From: an uncultured Ruminococcus sp.
GTDB taxonomy: Bacteria > Bacillota > Clostridia > Oscillospirales > Acutalibacteraceae
Length of the DNA: 47,098 bases
Direction: 5' to 3'
Assembly: GCA_934476515.1 (NCBI GenBank)
Contig: CAKSNZ010000013.1
Coordinates: forward strand, 1-47,098
A model generated the notes under the pieces. That model did not search any database. It saw nothing but the letters and a program-made list of their open reading frames with translations, and was not told where the DNA came from. This document shows, in pieces, positions 15,949 to 26,028 of this stretch (position 1 is its first letter; the number at the start of each line of letters is the position of its first letter). The position numbers were made by a program, and so were the translations under genes.

Positions 15949-17268
15949 ATGGAAAAATTTTTTGAAGAAATAAAAAATTTAATACCGAATGATTATGATG
16001 AATTTTTAAAATGCTACAATGAAGAACCATACAAAGGTTTAAGGGTAAATACTCTAAAATGTACCGGTGAAAAGTTGCTGTCACTTCTGGACTTTCCACT
16101 AAAGAAAACACCTTTCTGTGATAACGGTTACTACTATCCTAACGAAGAAAAAGGACTTGGGAAAAATCCACTTCATCATGCAGGTGCTTTCTATATTCAA
16201 GAACCATCAGCTACTTCGGCAGTACCTATGCTTGGTGTAGAAGAAGGTGACTTTGTACTTGATATGTGTTCAGCACCGGGTGGCAAAAGCACACAGATTG
16301 CATCTTTGCTAAACGGCAAAGGGCTTTTAGTTTGTAATGAGATTATAAAAAGCAGAGCAAATATTCTCCTTTCCAATATAGAGAGAATGGGTGTTAAAAA
16401 TGCAATTGTAACTTCAAACCATCCAACGGTAATTGCAGAAAAGTTACCAAACTTTTTCGATAAAATTCTAGTTGATGCACCTTGTTCAGGGGAAGGAATG
16501 TTCCGAAAGGACAATGAGGCTCAGCAAGAATGGAGTTACGAACATACAGTTACTTGTAGTGTCAGGCAATTAGAAATTTTAAACAGTGCAAAAACCTGTT
16601 TAAAAGAAAATGGTGTGTTGGTGTATTCAACTTGCACATACAATAAGCGAGAAAATGAAGGTGTTATCACAAAGTTTATTGAAGAAAATCCTGACTTTAT
16701 AATTGAGGACAGTGGCAAAACTTACGGTAGAAACACTCTAAAATATGCAAAGAGAATTTTCATCAATGATGGTGGTGAGGGTCATTTCTGTTGCAGACTT
16801 AGAAAAACATCATCAAATGACGGCTACACAGAACCATACAAATACACTAAGCCTAAAGATGAAAAGAAGTATCTTGAATTTTACGACAGTATTTTTAATA
16901 ACAGACCATTTGGCAGTAACCTAGAAGTTATTAAGGATAAAATTTACTTATTGCCAAACAATATGCCTAACATAAAAGGACTGAATGTTCTAAGGGCAGG
17001 TATCTTGTTGGGTGAAATTAAGAAAAATAGAATTGAACCTTGTCATAGTGCTTTTATGGCAAGTAAAACAGAAGATTGCAAAAGCTATGTTGACCTTGAC
17101 ATTAACAGTGAAGAAATCAAAAAGTTTCTACATGGTGAGGAAATCCCTGTACCTAAAGAAACAAAAGGTTACACAGCAGTTGCAGTAAACGGCATTGTTA
17201 CAGGCTTTGGCAAAGCAAGTAACGGCACACTAAAAAACAAATATCCAAAGGGATTAAGGAATTTATAA
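15949..17268 (+). CDS. rsmF: RsmF/NOL1-NOP2-Sun family rRNA m5C methyltransferase
   Basis: 439 residues. SAM-dependent 5-methylcytosine methyltransferase acting on rRNA. N-terminal RNA-binding part, SAM site LDMCSAPGGKSTQIA (about 103-117), catalytic Cys229 (STCTYN) and release Cys179 (DAPCSGEGMFRK), then a C-terminal PUA-like/RNA-binding domain with RAGILLGE and GFGKAS. The position modified (like E. coli C1407 or another) is not certain. AAGGAAAT precedes the ATG. It is divergent from the microprotein gene over a 53-nt gap and is followed 1 nt later by rsmA, forming a ribosome-maturation operon. Confidence 0.9.
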   Translation: MEKFFEEIKNLIPNDYDEFLKCYNEEPYKGLRVNTLKCTGEKLLSLLDFPLKKTPFCDNGYYYPNEEKGLGKNPLHHAGAFYIQEPSATSAVPMLGVEEGDFVLDMCSAPGGKSTQIASLLNGKGLLVCNEIIKSRANILLSNIERMGVKNAIVTSNHPTVIAEKLPNFFDKILVDAPCSGEGMFRKDNEAQQEWSYEHTVTCSVRQLEILNSAKTCLKENGVLVYSTCTYNKRENEGVITKFIEENPDFIIEDSGKTYGRNTLKYAKRIFINDGGEGHFCCRLRKTSSNDGYTEPYKYTKPKDEKKYLEFYDSIFNNRPFGSNLEVIKDKIYLLPNNMPNIKGLNVLRAGILLGEIKKNRIEPCHSAFMASKTEDCKSYVDLDINSEEIKKFLHGEEIPVPKETKGYTAVAVNGIVTGFGKASNGTLKNKYPKGLRNL

Positions 17269-17269
17269 T

Positions 17270-18142
17270 ATGAATGGACTATCAAACATTGGTACAATTA
17301 AAGAAATTTTAGGTAGGCATGGTTTTACCTTTAGCAAAGGACTGGGGCAAAACTTCCTTGTTAACCCATCAGTATGCCCCAGAATGGCAGAAGAATGTGG
17401 AGCAGATAGTGGAGTCGGTGTTTTGGAAGTAGGTCCGGGTATTGGTGTACTTACTCACGAACTTTGTTTAAGAGCAGACAAGGTTGTTTCTGTTGAGCTA
17501 GACCAAAGGCTACCTGAGGTATTGGCTGAAACTTTAGCAGAACATAAGAACTTCAAATTAGTCAGTGGTGACATTATGGAAATTGATGTTAGAAAGCTAA
17601 TTGAAGAAGAATTCAACGACCTTGATGTAGTAGTGTGTGCTAACCTACCTTACTACATCACTTCCCCTATTATTATGAAGTTTCTTGAAGAAAAGCTACC
17701 AATAAAGTCCCTAACTGTAATGGTACAGAAAGAGGCAGCAGACAGACTAACTGCAAAGGTAGGTTCAAGAGAAAGTGGTGCAGTAACAGTTGCAGTAGCA
17801 TATTACAGTACACCTGAATTTCTGTTCAATGTTTCAAGAGGTTCATTTATGCCTAGTCCTAATGTTGACAGTGCAGTTATTAAGCTAAATATTTCGGACA
17901 AACCTAATGTTGAAGTTAAGAATGAAAAAGACTTTAGAAAGGTAGTAAAGGCAGGTTTTTCTCAGCGTAGAAAGACACTTTCAAACAGTCTTTCATCAGG
18001 CTTAGGCATTTCAAAGCAAGATGCAAACAGTCTTATTGAAAATGCAAATCTTGCACCGTCTATTAGAGCAGAGAAACTTTCACTTAAAGATTTTGGCAGA
18101 CTGACAGACTGCTATACGGAGTATTGCAATGGAGAAAATTAA
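17270..18142 (+). CDS. rsmA: 16S rRNA dimethyladenosine transferase RsmA/KsgA
   Basis: 290 residues. Dimethylates the two adjacent adenosines near the 3' end of 16S rRNA during small-subunit maturation. Key stretches: GQNFLVNPSV, SAM motif LEVGPGIGVLTHEL, acidic VVSVELD, catalytic NLPYY, FMPSPNVDSAV, and the C-terminal FSQRRKTLSNSL. Full family length. ATG 17270 starts 1 nt after the rsmF stop, with AAGGA upstream, indicating coupling. It overlaps the following small membrane protein by 14 nt. Confidence 0.97.
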   Translation: MNGLSNIGTIKEILGRHGFTFSKGLGQNFLVNPSVCPRMAEECGADSGVGVLEVGPGIGVLTHELCLRADKVVSVELDQRLPEVLAETLAEHKNFKLVSGDIMEIDVRKLIEEEFNDLDVVVCANLPYYITSPIIMKFLEEKLPIKSLTVMVQKEAADRLTAKVGSRESGAVTVAVAYYSTPEFLFNVSRGSFMPSPNVDSAVIKLNISDKPNVEVKNEKDFRKVVKAGFSQRRKTLSNSLSSGLGISKQDANSLIENANLAPSIRAEKLSLKDFGRLTDCYTEYCNGEN

Positions 18143-18407
18143 AGCACTATTTTTTAAAATTTTCACAAAAAGAGAAAAAGAAACAAAGTGGAATTGGATT
18201 TTCCGAGTTGGTGTAATGCTATTTTCACTTAGCATTTTGCTACTGATATTTTCAATCACTTGTACTGCACTTGGAAATATTGATGGTTTAAAAATATTTT
18301 CACTAGAACCTAATGATATGTCAACTTATTCCGGTATGGCATCTTGCCTAGTTGCAGTTGTTGGAATTTTCTTCCTGTTCTGTGGTAAGGTTAAGAAAGC
18401 AGATTAA
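18129..18407 (+). CDS. Small two-helix membrane protein
   Basis: 92 residues, no family recognised. A basic cytosolic start (KALFFKIFTKREKETK) is followed by two hydrophobic helices (about 26-48 and 70-87) with a short loop between. It begins inside the end of rsmA (14-nt overlap, CGGAG site before ATG), so it is translated with the rRNA methyltransferases, though no functional tie is evident. Confidence 0.7.
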   Translation: MEKIKALFFKIFTKREKETKWNWIFRVGVMLFSLSILLLIFSITCTALGNIDGLKIFSLEPNDMSTYSGMASCLVAVVGIFFLFCGKVKKAD

Positions 18408-18436
18408 CTATAATTACATAAAAATAAAAATTTTTT

Positions 18437-18469
18437 GGTGGTGTACATTGTGCATCACCTTTTATTTTT
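18437..18469 (+). terminator. Rho-independent terminator of the rsmF-rsmA operon
   Basis: A 10-bp stem with three G-U pairs, 18437-18446 with 18450-18459 (loop ATT), followed by TTTTATTTTT. Confidence 0.85.
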
Positions 18470-18490
18470 CCACAATTTTAATTTAAAATG

Positions 18491-18519
18491 TTGACAACTA
18501 TATCGGCGTATGATATACT
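18491..18519 (+). promoter_or_regulatory. Sigma-A promoter of padR-DUF2812
   Basis: Perfect TTGACA (18491-18496), 17-nt spacer, TATACT (18514-18519). Confidence 0.85.
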
Positions 18520-18550
18520 CACAGTATGATATATCAGTTGTCGATATATC
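18510..18550 (+). promoter_or_regulatory. Probable PadR autoregulatory operator
   Basis: GATATATC palindromes at 18528-18535 and 18543-18550, repeated with their flank (GATATATCAG) at 15-bp spacing. A related GATATACT overlaps the -10. All lie at or just past the expected transcription start, suiting self-repression. Confidence 0.6.
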
Positions 18551-18580
18551 AGCTAACAATATACAGAAAGGATTGATACT

Positions 18581-18907
18581 ATGCCTAACTCAAAATATCC
18601 ACCACTAACTGAAGCAGTTTACTACATTTTGCTTTCACTTTACACACCACTTCATGGATATGGCATTATGCAAAATGTTCAGAAAATGACTAACGGCAGA
18701 TTAACAATAGGTGCCGGTACACTTTACGGTGCATTAAACACATTGACAAAAAAAGGATTTATAGTTGAACAGAAAAGTAATGACCTAAGCAAAAAGGAAT
18801 ATATCATTACTCCACTAGGTAAAGATGCAGTTAACAACGAGGTAAAAAGACTTGAAGAACTTTTTAATAACGGTAAACATATATTGGAGGGACAAAATGA
18901 AAAATAA
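18581..18907 (+). CDS. PadR family transcriptional regulator
   Basis: 108 residues, a minimal PadR winged helix: YYILLSLYTPLHGYGIMQNV, then the wing region GRLTIGAGTLYGALNTLTKKGFI, and a short dimerisation helix. AAAGGA precedes the ATG. It is translationally coupled with the DUF2812 gene (11-nt overlap), a pairing repeatedly seen in Firmicutes, where the PadR protein represses its own operon until an inducer, often a membrane-active or phenolic compound, binds. The inducer here is not known. Confidence 0.93.
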   Translation: MPNSKYPPLTEAVYYILLSLYTPLHGYGIMQNVQKMTNGRLTIGAGTLYGALNTLTKKGFIVEQKSNDLSKKEYIITPLGKDAVNNEVKRLEELFNNGKHILEGQNEK

Positions 18908-19490
18908 GAACAAAATCACACAATGTAGATTTTATTTTGACTTAGAAAAAGAGTTAAAATATATTAATGAAATGAACAAGCAAGGCTATAAGCTAGTGTA
19001 TATAAAAAGTGGATGCCTATACACCTTTATCAAAACTCAACCTGATGAATACACAACAATTTTTTATGCAGTAGAAAAAGAAAAAGTTTCTCAAATCTCT
19101 GCCTTTGTTGCACAGTATGGTTATGAGTCTATTCCTCACACTATGGACGGTTTTGGTAATTTACTTTACTTAACCGGTAAAAAATCTGAAGTTGATGCTG
19201 ACTTTATCAACGATACTGACTCTAAAATTAACTTTTACACAATAATGAAAAAGCAATTCTCTCATTTTTGCAAATTATATTGGGCTATGTTGATACTGTT
19301 TTTTATAGCAACACTTCTCCTTACTTTAACAGCAATTTTAGCTAAATCAGTTGTTCTATATACAATAGCAAGTATCTACATATTTTTTACTATAACATTT
19401 ATATTGGGACTTATTTCACTTTTAAAACAAAAGAAAAGATACAAAAAGCGACTTAAAGAACTGCAAACAAACTCTATTATGTACGAATAA
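18897..19490 (+). CDS. DUF2812 membrane protein
   Basis: 197 residues from ATG 18897, chosen because GGAGGG lies just upstream inside padR. The N-terminal 110 residues match the DUF2812 pattern (KITQCRFYFDLEKELKYINEMNKQGYKLV and FYAVE), followed by two membrane helices (about residues 124-148 and 154-176) and a basic tail. The function of DUF2812 is unknown; its regular partnership with PadR suggests a role in response to envelope stress or a small-molecule signal. Confidence 0.87.
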   Translation: MKNKNKITQCRFYFDLEKELKYINEMNKQGYKLVYIKSGCLYTFIKTQPDEYTTIFYAVEKEKVSQISAFVAQYGYESIPHTMDGFGNLLYLTGKKSEVDADFINDTDSKINFYTIMKKQFSHFCKLYWAMLILFFIATLLLTLTAILAKSVVLYTIASIYIFFTITFILGLISLLKQKKRYKKRLKELQTNSIMYE

Positions 19491-19501
19491 TAGGTAACAA
19501 A

Positions 19502-19536
19502 AACACCACCTACCGAAAGGTAAGTGGTGTTTTTTT
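19502..19536. terminator. Bidirectional terminator between DUF2812 gene and secA
   Basis: Stem AACACCAC-TACC with a GAAA loop and GGTA-GTGGTGTT, each arm having one unpaired base. It has T7 on the plus side and T5 on the minus side, serving both convergent genes. Confidence 0.9.
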
Positions 19537-19578
19537 GCTATAAAGCTATTTGATTTTAATTAGAAAATGAATTAACAA

Positions 19579-22455
19579 TTATTCATCTCTGCCACAGCAC
19601 TTCTTGTACTTCTTACCTGAGCCACAAGGACAAGGGTCATTTCTGCCAACCTTGTTTTTCTTAACGATTGGCTTTCTCTTTGGCTTTTCACCATTGTCGC
19701 TAACACCTGCCTGAGTTGGTACTGCTACCTGTTCTCTCTTTAGTGCTAGGCTGATTGGGCTTGGCATTGGAGCTTTGCTCTGCTTATCAAGTAGAACCTG
19801 ATGAGCCTCTGCTGCTTTCTTTTCTTCTTCTTCACGAATTCTAGCCATTTCTTCCTGCTGAGCCTTTACTCTTGCAATCCTCTTTGGCTGAAGTAGGCAA
19901 AGTTTAACTGTATCTTCACGAATTGCAGCAATCATTTCGTCAAACATATCAAAACCTACAAGTTTGTATTCAACAACAGGGTCTTTCTGACCATATGATG
20001 CCAGGTAAATTGACTGCTTTAACTGTTCCATAGCGTCAATGTGATCCATCCAATGTGTATCAACTGACTTTAGAAGATAAACTCTTTCCATTTCTTCCAT
20101 TGTTTCAGCGTCAAGCACTTCTTCATTTTCCTTATACAAGTCAAGAGCCTTGTTTGTGATAAGTTCAATAATGTCCTTCTTGTCTAACTTATCAAGTTCA
20201 TCACCTGTAAATACTAGGAAGTCCTTATCAGGAACTAACCACTTGTAAGTTTCCTTTAGTGAAGCTAAGTTCCAAGATTCACGAAGAATATGGTCATTTA
20301 CATATAGGCTAACATTTTCTTCAATTGTATCCTTTAGCATCTTGATAATGTCATCATGTACATTTTCGCCATTAAGAACCTGATCTCTCTGACCGTAAAT
20401 GATTTCTCTCTGCTTGTTCATAACATCATCATACTGTAGAACATTCTTACGAATACCAAAGTTTCTTGCTTCAACCTTTTCCTGTGAAGATTCAATAATA
20501 TTTGTTAGCATCTTGTTTTCGATAGGAGTATCATCAGAAACCTTTAGTGTACTCATAATTGACTTCATTCTATCTCCACCGAATAGACGCATTAGGTCAT
20601 CTTCTGTTGATAGATAGAATCTTGAAGTACCGGGATCACCCTGACGACCTGCACGACCTCTTAACTGATTGTCGATACGGCGAGATTCGTGTCTTTCTGT
20701 ACCCATAATGTAAAGGCCACCGGCTTCACGAACCTTCTCAGCTTCTTCACTGATTTCATCCTTATATTCATCAAGAAGTTCTTTAAATGTATTCCTTGCA
20801 AATAGAATATCCTTATCATCTGTTTCAGAATAAGCATCAGCCTCAGCAATAAGTTCTTCAGAGAACTTCATCTTCTTCATCTGAGTCTTAGCCATAAATT
20901 CAGCATTACCACCAAGCATAATATCGGTACCACGACCTGCCATATTAGTAGCAATAGTAACTGCACCAAGTTTACCTGCCTGAGCAACGATTTCAGCTTC
21001 TTTTTCGTGATGCTTAGCATTTAGAACATTGTGCTTAATGCCACGCTTCTTTAGCATCTTTGATAGTAATTCTGACTTTTCAATTGATACTGTACCAACC
21101 AGAACAGGCTGTCCTTTTTCGTGGCACTTAATAATATCTTCAATAATTGCATGGAACTTACCCTGTTCTGTTGGGAAGATTAAGTCCGGTAAATCCTTAC
21201 GCAATAGAGGCTTGTTTGTTGGAACTTCAACAACATCAAGTTTGTAAATTTCCTGGAATTCCTGTTCTTCAGTTAGAGCAGTACCTGTCATACCGGAAAG
21301 TTTCTTGTATAGACGGAAGTAGTTCTGGAATGTGATTGTAGCAAGTGTCTTGCTTTCGTTCTGAACTTCTACACCTTCCTTAGCTTCAATAGCCTGGTGT
21401 AGGCCTTCGTTATATCTTCTACCAATCATCTGACGACCTGTAAATTCATCAACGATAATGATTTCACCGTCTTTTACGATGTAGTCAACTTCGTTCTTCA
21501 TAACACCGTTAGCCTTGATAGCCTGATTAATATGGTGCTGAATTGTTAGGTTTTCAGGGTCAGTTAGGTTTTCTAGGTTAAAGAATTCTTCAGCCTTCTT
21601 AACACCGATTTGTGTTAGTGTAGCTGTCTTAGCCTTTTCATCAACAATGTAGTCAATGTTGTTTTCAGCATAGAAATCTTCTTTATCTTCCTTAGCGTCA
21701 ACTTCTGTAAATACATATTTCTTTAGAGTCTTAGCAAACTTATCTGCTCTTGTGTATAGGTCAGTTGACTTGTCACCTTGACCTGAAATAATAAGTGGAG
21801 TTCTGGCTTCATCAATAAGGATTGAGTCAACTTCATCCACGATTGCAAATGCATGACCACGCTGAACCTTATCTTCTTTATAAACAACCATATTGTCACG
21901 AAGATAGTCAAAGCCAAGCTGATTGTTTGTACCATATGTAATGTCACAACCATACATTTCTTTTCTTGTATCGTTGTCCATATCCTGAGTAATAAGACCG
22001 ACTGTTAAGCCTAGGTATTTATAAACCTTACCCATCCATTCACTGTCTCGAGTAGCTAGGTAATCGTTGACTGTAACAATATGAACGCCTTCACCTGTTA
22101 GGGCATTTAGGTAAGCAGGAAGTGTAGCAACTAAAGTTTTACCTTCACCTGTTTTCATTTCAGCAATTCTACCTTGATGTAGAATAATACCACCGGTAAT
22201 CTGTACAGGGAAATGCTTCATACCAAGTACACGCCATGATGCTTCTCTACAAGTAGCAAATGCTTCCGGTAGAATATCATCAGTTGTTTCACCGTTAGCA
22301 AGTCTTTCTTTAAGAACAGTTGTCTGATTCTTTAGTTCTTCTTCAGACATATTTGTATATTTTTCTTCAAGAGCAAGTACCTTCTGTGTGATAGGTTCTA
22401 CTCTCTTTAACTCTTTCTTACTGTAAGAGCCAAACATTTTTCTAAGTATGTTCAT
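19579..22455 (-). CDS. secA: Preprotein translocase ATPase SecA
   Basis: 958 residues from ATG 22455 (AAAGGA at proper spacing; an ATG three codons earlier abuts it). The motor that drives proteins through SecYEG. Walker A ([11 protein letters not shown]), Walker B region ([17 protein letters not shown]), preprotein cross-linking domain, second RecA domain ([21 protein letters not shown]), helical scaffold, and a C-terminal zinc tail [16 protein letters not shown] that binds SecB or lipids in homologues. Length and motifs are normal. Read alone from an extended -10 promoter. Confidence 0.98.
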   Translation of the reverse strand: MNILRKMFGSYSKKELKRVEPITQKVLALEEKYTNMSEEELKNQTTVLKERLANGETTDDILPEAFATCREASWRVLGMKHFPVQITGGIILHQGRIAEMKTGEGKTLVATLPAYLNALTGEGVHIVTVNDYLATRDSEWMGKVYKYLGLTVGLITQDMDNDTRKEMYGCDITYGTNNQLGFDYLRDNMVVYKEDKVQRGHAFAIVDEVDSILIDEARTPLIISGQGDKSTDLYTRADKFAKTLKKYVFTEVDAKEDKEDFYAENNIDYIVDEKAKTATLTQIGVKKAEEFFNLENLTDPENLTIQHHINQAIKANGVMKNEVDYIVKDGEIIIVDEFTGRQMIGRRYNEGLHQAIEAKEGVEVQNESKTLATITFQNYFRLYKKLSGMTGTALTEEQEFQEIYKLDVVEVPTNKPLLRKDLPDLIFPTEQGKFHAIIEDIIKCHEKGQPVLVGTVSIEKSELLSKMLKKRGIKHNVLNAKHHEKEAEIVAQAGKLGAVTIATNMAGRGTDIMLGGNAEFMAKTQMKKMKFSEELIAEADAYSETDDKDILFARNTFKELLDEYKDEISEEAEKVREAGGLYIMGTERHESRRIDNQLRGRAGRQGDPGTSRFYLSTEDDLMRLFGGDRMKSIMSTLKVSDDTPIENKMLTNIIESSQEKVEARNFGIRKNVLQYDDVMNKQREIIYGQRDQVLNGENVHDDIIKMLKDTIEENVSLYVNDHILRESWNLASLKETYKWLVPDKDFLVFTGDELDKLDKKDIIELITNKALDLYKENEEVLDAETMEEMERVYLLKSVDTHWMDHIDAMEQLKQSIYLASYGQKDPVVEYKLVGFDMFDEMIAAIREDTVKLCLLQPKRIARVKAQQEEMARIREEEEKKAAEAHQVLLDKQSKAPMPSPISLALKREQVAVPTQAGVSDNGEKPKRKPIVKKNKVGRNDPCPCGSGKKYKKCCGRDE

Positions 22456-22482
22456 TTTTCTCATCCTTTATTTAGAAATTTG

Positions 22483-22516
22483 CCTATAATTTCCGATTAT
22501 AGGTTATATTATAGCA
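22483..22516 (-). promoter_or_regulatory. secA extended -10 promoter with dyad at the start site
   Basis: Minus strand TG-C-TATAAT (22516-22508) gives an extended -10 element; the -35 is poor. A perfect inverted repeat CCTATAAT-ttccg-ATTATAGG (22483-22503) covers the expected start of transcription. Confidence 0.6.
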
Positions 22517-22680
22517 TAGTTATTACAAAAAATAAAGGGAAAGTACACAAATACTTCCCCTTAATAATATTTATAACACAATTATTTATATCAAATATTG
22601 TATATCCTTATTTGCAAGAGGTCGCATATAGAAAAATCTATCATTTTTATACAAAAACTTTAACGACTTCTTGTAAAGAA

Positions 22681-24108
22681 TTACTTTTTATCCATAGAAG
22701 ACATACAAGCAGATAGTGCAGTATTTAGAATAGGAATAGCGTTAGTAGAGCCATAGCCCTCAACATCACTTACAACTGCTGCAAAGGCAAGTGGGTAGTC
22801 ACTATTCTGACAATAACCAACTGTCCAAGCATTGTTCTTGTCGCTACTTGAACCGTTAGACTTTACAGTTTCACCTGTACCTGTCTTAGCTGCAACTTCA
22901 AGACCATCCGGAAAACTACCGTCACCGTAATAGTTCTGAACATTGTTACGCATCATTTCTGCAATTTTCTTTGCAATAGAGCTGTCCATCATTCTACTAC
23001 CTGTGCCACCACCGGTTGTAATATGAAGTGAAGTTAAAATGCTTTCGTCACTGCCTAGCAAATATGGTAAAACTGGTTTACCGTCATTTGCAATAGCTGA
23101 ACAAATAATAGCCATTTGCATAGGGTTTACCAGGTCGGTATATTGACCGACACCGGACCATGCAAGTTGGTTCTTACTTGCTTTGCTAACATCATAACTG
23201 CCGTCTTTTATAGGAATATCACCAATAGAGAATGAGCCGTTAATACCCATTTCCTTGGCAACTTCAGTCATTTTTTCTTTACCAAGCTCTGTAGCAATCT
23301 CAGCAAAAACAATGTTGCAAGAATTACCAAAGGCCTGTGCTAAAGTTTCTGTACCGTGAGCCTCACCGTCATTACAGTAAACCTCACTACTATCGTCATC
23401 ACCACCGATTTTTTCTACACCGGCACATTCCCAGGTACGAGTATCAATATCGTCAATGTACTTTAGTGCAGCGGCAGTTGTTACAATCTTGAAGATAGAA
23501 CCGGGAGTGTATGTACTACTTACAGAGTTATCAATATAGATACCCTTGTAGTCATCCTGGTTATCTTCGGTAATTGTAGGTGGTGCATTAGGGTCATATG
23601 AAGGTGTTGATACGTCACATAGTATCTCACCTGTTTTGTAGTTAAACACAACACAAGAACCTGTCTTATTACCAAAAGCCTGATAAACTGCTGAATTAAC
23701 TGTTGCATCAACAGTTAGACGCATATCACTGTTAGCCTTTAGTGATGATGGCAGACCAAGCCCAAATAATGGACTGTAACCTGTAAGGCTCATACGGTAC
23801 ATTGACTGAATAGATGTACCAATGTTGATTGTATCGTCACCAACAATATGAAGCATACTTTCTCTGACATTTTCGTCATCATTGTATTGTCTCTTACCGT
23901 TAACTGACTTTGCAAGTTCAACACCGTTTCTGTCTGTAATAGTACCTGCCTGAGTTAAACCACCATCGGAAGAAATATGACGGTTATATGCCATATTAAT
24001 CCAAGTGTTTTGATTAAAGAATATTCTATAGGAAAGGTATCCTAATCCACCGATAATAAGCAGTACAACAATAAATATCATACCACTTCTGCGTAATGTT
24101 CTTTTCAT
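22681..24108 (-). CDS. Class B penicillin-binding protein (transpeptidase)
   Basis: 475 residues. A membrane anchor (about residues 9-30), dimerisation part, then a transpeptidase domain with SxxK at Ser204-Lys207 (TPGSIFKI), the SxN motif (GNSCN) and KTGTGE. It cross-links peptidoglycan. It is shorter than FtsI or MrdA and resembles the PbpA type paired with FtsW-like flippase/glycosyltransferases. Start set at ATG 24108; a TTG three codons earlier is too close to GGAGG. It follows the FHA-FtsW gene by 39 nt, forming the usual SEDS/bPBP glycan synthase pair. Whether it serves division, elongation or sporulation is not clear. Confidence 0.92.
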   Translation of the reverse strand: MKRTLRRSGMIFIVVLLIIGGLGYLSYRIFFNQNTWINMAYNRHISSDGGLTQAGTITDRNGVELAKSVNGKRQYNDDENVRESMLHIVGDDTINIGTSIQSMYRMSLTGYSPLFGLGLPSSLKANSDMRLTVDATVNSAVYQAFGNKTGSCVVFNYKTGEILCDVSTPSYDPNAPPTITEDNQDDYKGIYIDNSVSSTYTPGSIFKIVTTAAALKYIDDIDTRTWECAGVEKIGGDDDSSEVYCNDGEAHGTETLAQAFGNSCNIVFAEIATELGKEKMTEVAKEMGINGSFSIGDIPIKDGSYDVSKASKNQLAWSGVGQYTDLVNPMQMAIICSAIANDGKPVLPYLLGSDESILTSLHITTGGGTGSRMMDSSIAKKIAEMMRNNVQNYYGDGSFPDGLEVAAKTGTGETVKSNGSSSDKNNAWTVGYCQNSDYPLAFAAVVSDVEGYGSTNAIPILNTALSACMSSMDKK

Positions 24109-24147
24109 CGGATACAATTCCTCCTTTAACTAAATAATCAAATAAAT

Positions 24148-25923
24148 TTATCCTCGTTTCTGAGAATAAGTTCTTTCGTCTGCTGCCTTGATAAATGCCA
24201 AAAGCCCCCAACAAGAAATCATTGAAGAACCACCGGCTGATACAAATGGGAATGTAACACCTGTTAGTGGCAAAATATCTGTTGCACCAAAAACATTAAG
24301 TGACATCTGTACAATAAATAAACCGGCAGCACAACAAGCAGAGATAGAATAGAATGTACTTCTACTTCTTGTGGCAATATCTCTTGTATAAATTGCTAGG
24401 CAAAGAATTGCAATAATAAGTACAAAGCCTACGATTATGCCAAGTTCTTCACAAACAATACCAAATACAAGGTCACTTTCGGAAGCAAATACATACTTCA
24501 AAAAGCCGTTACCGATACCAACACCAAAAAGTCCGCCTGATGCTAAATAAGTTAACACATGGGCTTGCTGGAAACCACCGTCTGAGGCATATTCAATGGC
24601 ATGTCCCCAAGTATTAAATCTCTTTGCAATATATGGCTTAATCTTTAGTATCAAAGCACCACCACCAATAGCTGTAGCAAGTGCAAGTAACACTGTCTTA
24701 ATATCACCGGAACGCATAAATGCAACAAATAAGAATGTTGCAAAGAAAATAAGTGCAGTACCAAAGTCACCCATTAGGGCAAGTTCACCAACACAAATTG
24801 CTGAGAAAATAATAAACTCAATTTTATTTCTTCTTGTCATAATTGAGTCAAGAGTACCGGCACCTACAAAGATATAAAGAATCTTTGCAATTTCTGATGG
24901 CTGAATTGAAATACCACCAACAGAAATCCAGTTAGCAGCACCGTTCTGTACAGTACCAAATACAAGGTTAAGTCCAAGCAAACCTACGGCACAAATCATT
25001 CCCCAAAAACGGAAACGCTGAACCCAATCGGGTTTTTCAAGCAACTTAACAATTATCATAAATCCTATTATACCTGCAACAGCAGTTACAATAGTCATAA
25101 TAGACATTTTTGCTTCTTGCCTAACTTGTAACATCAGTCCAAGTCCCGTCAAGAAAAGTCCCAAAGCCTCTAACTCAAAGTTAGTTCTCTTAAGAATATT
25201 GCTGGACACAAAGAACAGTACCCAACCGATAATTGAGAAAACACCACAATAAACAAATGGCATTAAGTCTTTATCGTAATAATCCCAACAAGCCTCTATA
25301 GCCATTAGAAAATGGAAAATAGTAATCATAATCATAAGCTTATACTGTTTCATAGAAGGCTTATTGCTGATTTTTCCCATAAATCTATTTGGTTTAATAG
25401 GCTCAATATACTCGTCACCTCGTTCAACTCTGAACAGGTTTGAGCCAACTTGAATTTCATCACCAATCAAAAGTTTGGTACGGTTAACAGTAGTATCATC
25501 TACTGCCTTAATACCCTTTTGAATATTACTTTTTACTGAGTCGATAATACTGGCAAAGAAAGATAACTTTCTCTCTCTACCGTTACTGACTATTTTTTCA
25601 CCGTTAACATAAGTACCCTGTGTACTTCCAACATCGGTAATCATCCAACCCTCTTGTCTACGCAAAAGAATACAATGGTCTCTGGAAACGGCTGGGTCGT
25701 TAACCCTTATATCACTGCCTCTACTTCTACCGATAGAATTTTCCCAAAACAGAACCGGAATTTTCTCACCGGTTTCTACATTATGTAAAGTAAGCAGTGG
25801 TTTTTGTGGTCGTCTGTGACGACGCATTGATGCAAAAATTGAATAAATAATTACCAGTGCATATAGTGGTAATACCACTCTGACTGCAACTACACCGGTA
25901 TCTAGTAGCCATTGAAAGCTCAT
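24148..25923 (-). CDS. FHA domain - FtsW/RodA/SpoVE (SEDS) fusion
   Basis: 591 residues. One N-terminal membrane helix (8-30), a cytosolic FHA domain (about 60-165; GRSRGSDI, SRDHC and GSTQGTYVNG), then about ten membrane helices of a SEDS glycosyltransferase with ISVGGISIQPSEIAK, GDFGTALIF, FGVGIGNG and FPFVSAGGSSMIS. SEDS proteins polymerise lipid II. The FHA domain binds phosphothreonine, implying control by a Hanks-type kinase encoded elsewhere. It is the first gene of the pair with the transpeptidase. AAGGAGAGG precedes the ATG. Confidence 0.94.
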   Translation of the reverse strand: MSFQWLLDTGVVAVRVVLPLYALVIIYSIFASMRRHRRPQKPLLTLHNVETGEKIPVLFWENSIGRSRGSDIRVNDPAVSRDHCILLRRQEGWMITDVGSTQGTYVNGEKIVSNGRERKLSFFASIIDSVKSNIQKGIKAVDDTTVNRTKLLIGDEIQVGSNLFRVERGDEYIEPIKPNRFMGKISNKPSMKQYKLMIMITIFHFLMAIEACWDYYDKDLMPFVYCGVFSIIGWVLFFVSSNILKRTNFELEALGLFLTGLGLMLQVRQEAKMSIMTIVTAVAGIIGFMIIVKLLEKPDWVQRFRFWGMICAVGLLGLNLVFGTVQNGAANWISVGGISIQPSEIAKILYIFVGAGTLDSIMTRRNKIEFIIFSAICVGELALMGDFGTALIFFATFLFVAFMRSGDIKTVLLALATAIGGGALILKIKPYIAKRFNTWGHAIEYASDGGFQQAHVLTYLASGGLFGVGIGNGFLKYVFASESDLVFGIVCEELGIIVGFVLIIAILCLAIYTRDIATRSRSTFYSISACCAAGLFIVQMSLNVFGATDILPLTGVTFPFVSAGGSSMISCWGLLAFIKAADERTYSQKRG

Positions 25924-25948
25924 TAATGCACCACCTCTCCTTGTGGTT

Positions 25949-25976
25949 ATTATACATCATTCTTAAAAATTGTCAA
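25949..25976 (-). promoter_or_regulatory. Sigma-A promoter of the FHA-FtsW/PBP operon
   Basis: Minus strand perfect TTGACA (25976-25971), 16-nt spacer, perfect TATAAT (25954-25949), 25 nt before the ATG. Confidence 0.85.
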
Positions 25977-25986
25977 CAAATAACAT

Positions 25987-26019
25987 AAGTCGGGACTAGA
26001 CTTAACCTATTCCCGACCT
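25987..26019 (-). terminator. Stem-loop after glmS
   Basis: GTCGGGA (25989-25995) pairs with TCCCGAC (26011-26017), with inner TAG/CTA pairing. The minus-strand U-tract is weak (TTATGTTATTT). Confidence 0.5.
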
Positions 26020-26028
26020 AAAAAATTC

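Noticed and set aside
15773..15973. A plus-strand frame over the Asn/Gln-rich gene encoding a Val/Ile/Leu repeat
   Set aside because: It is the antisense shadow of the Asn/Gln codon repeat, has no ribosome site and overlaps the rsmF start; the minus-strand frame has a strong GGGAGGTG.
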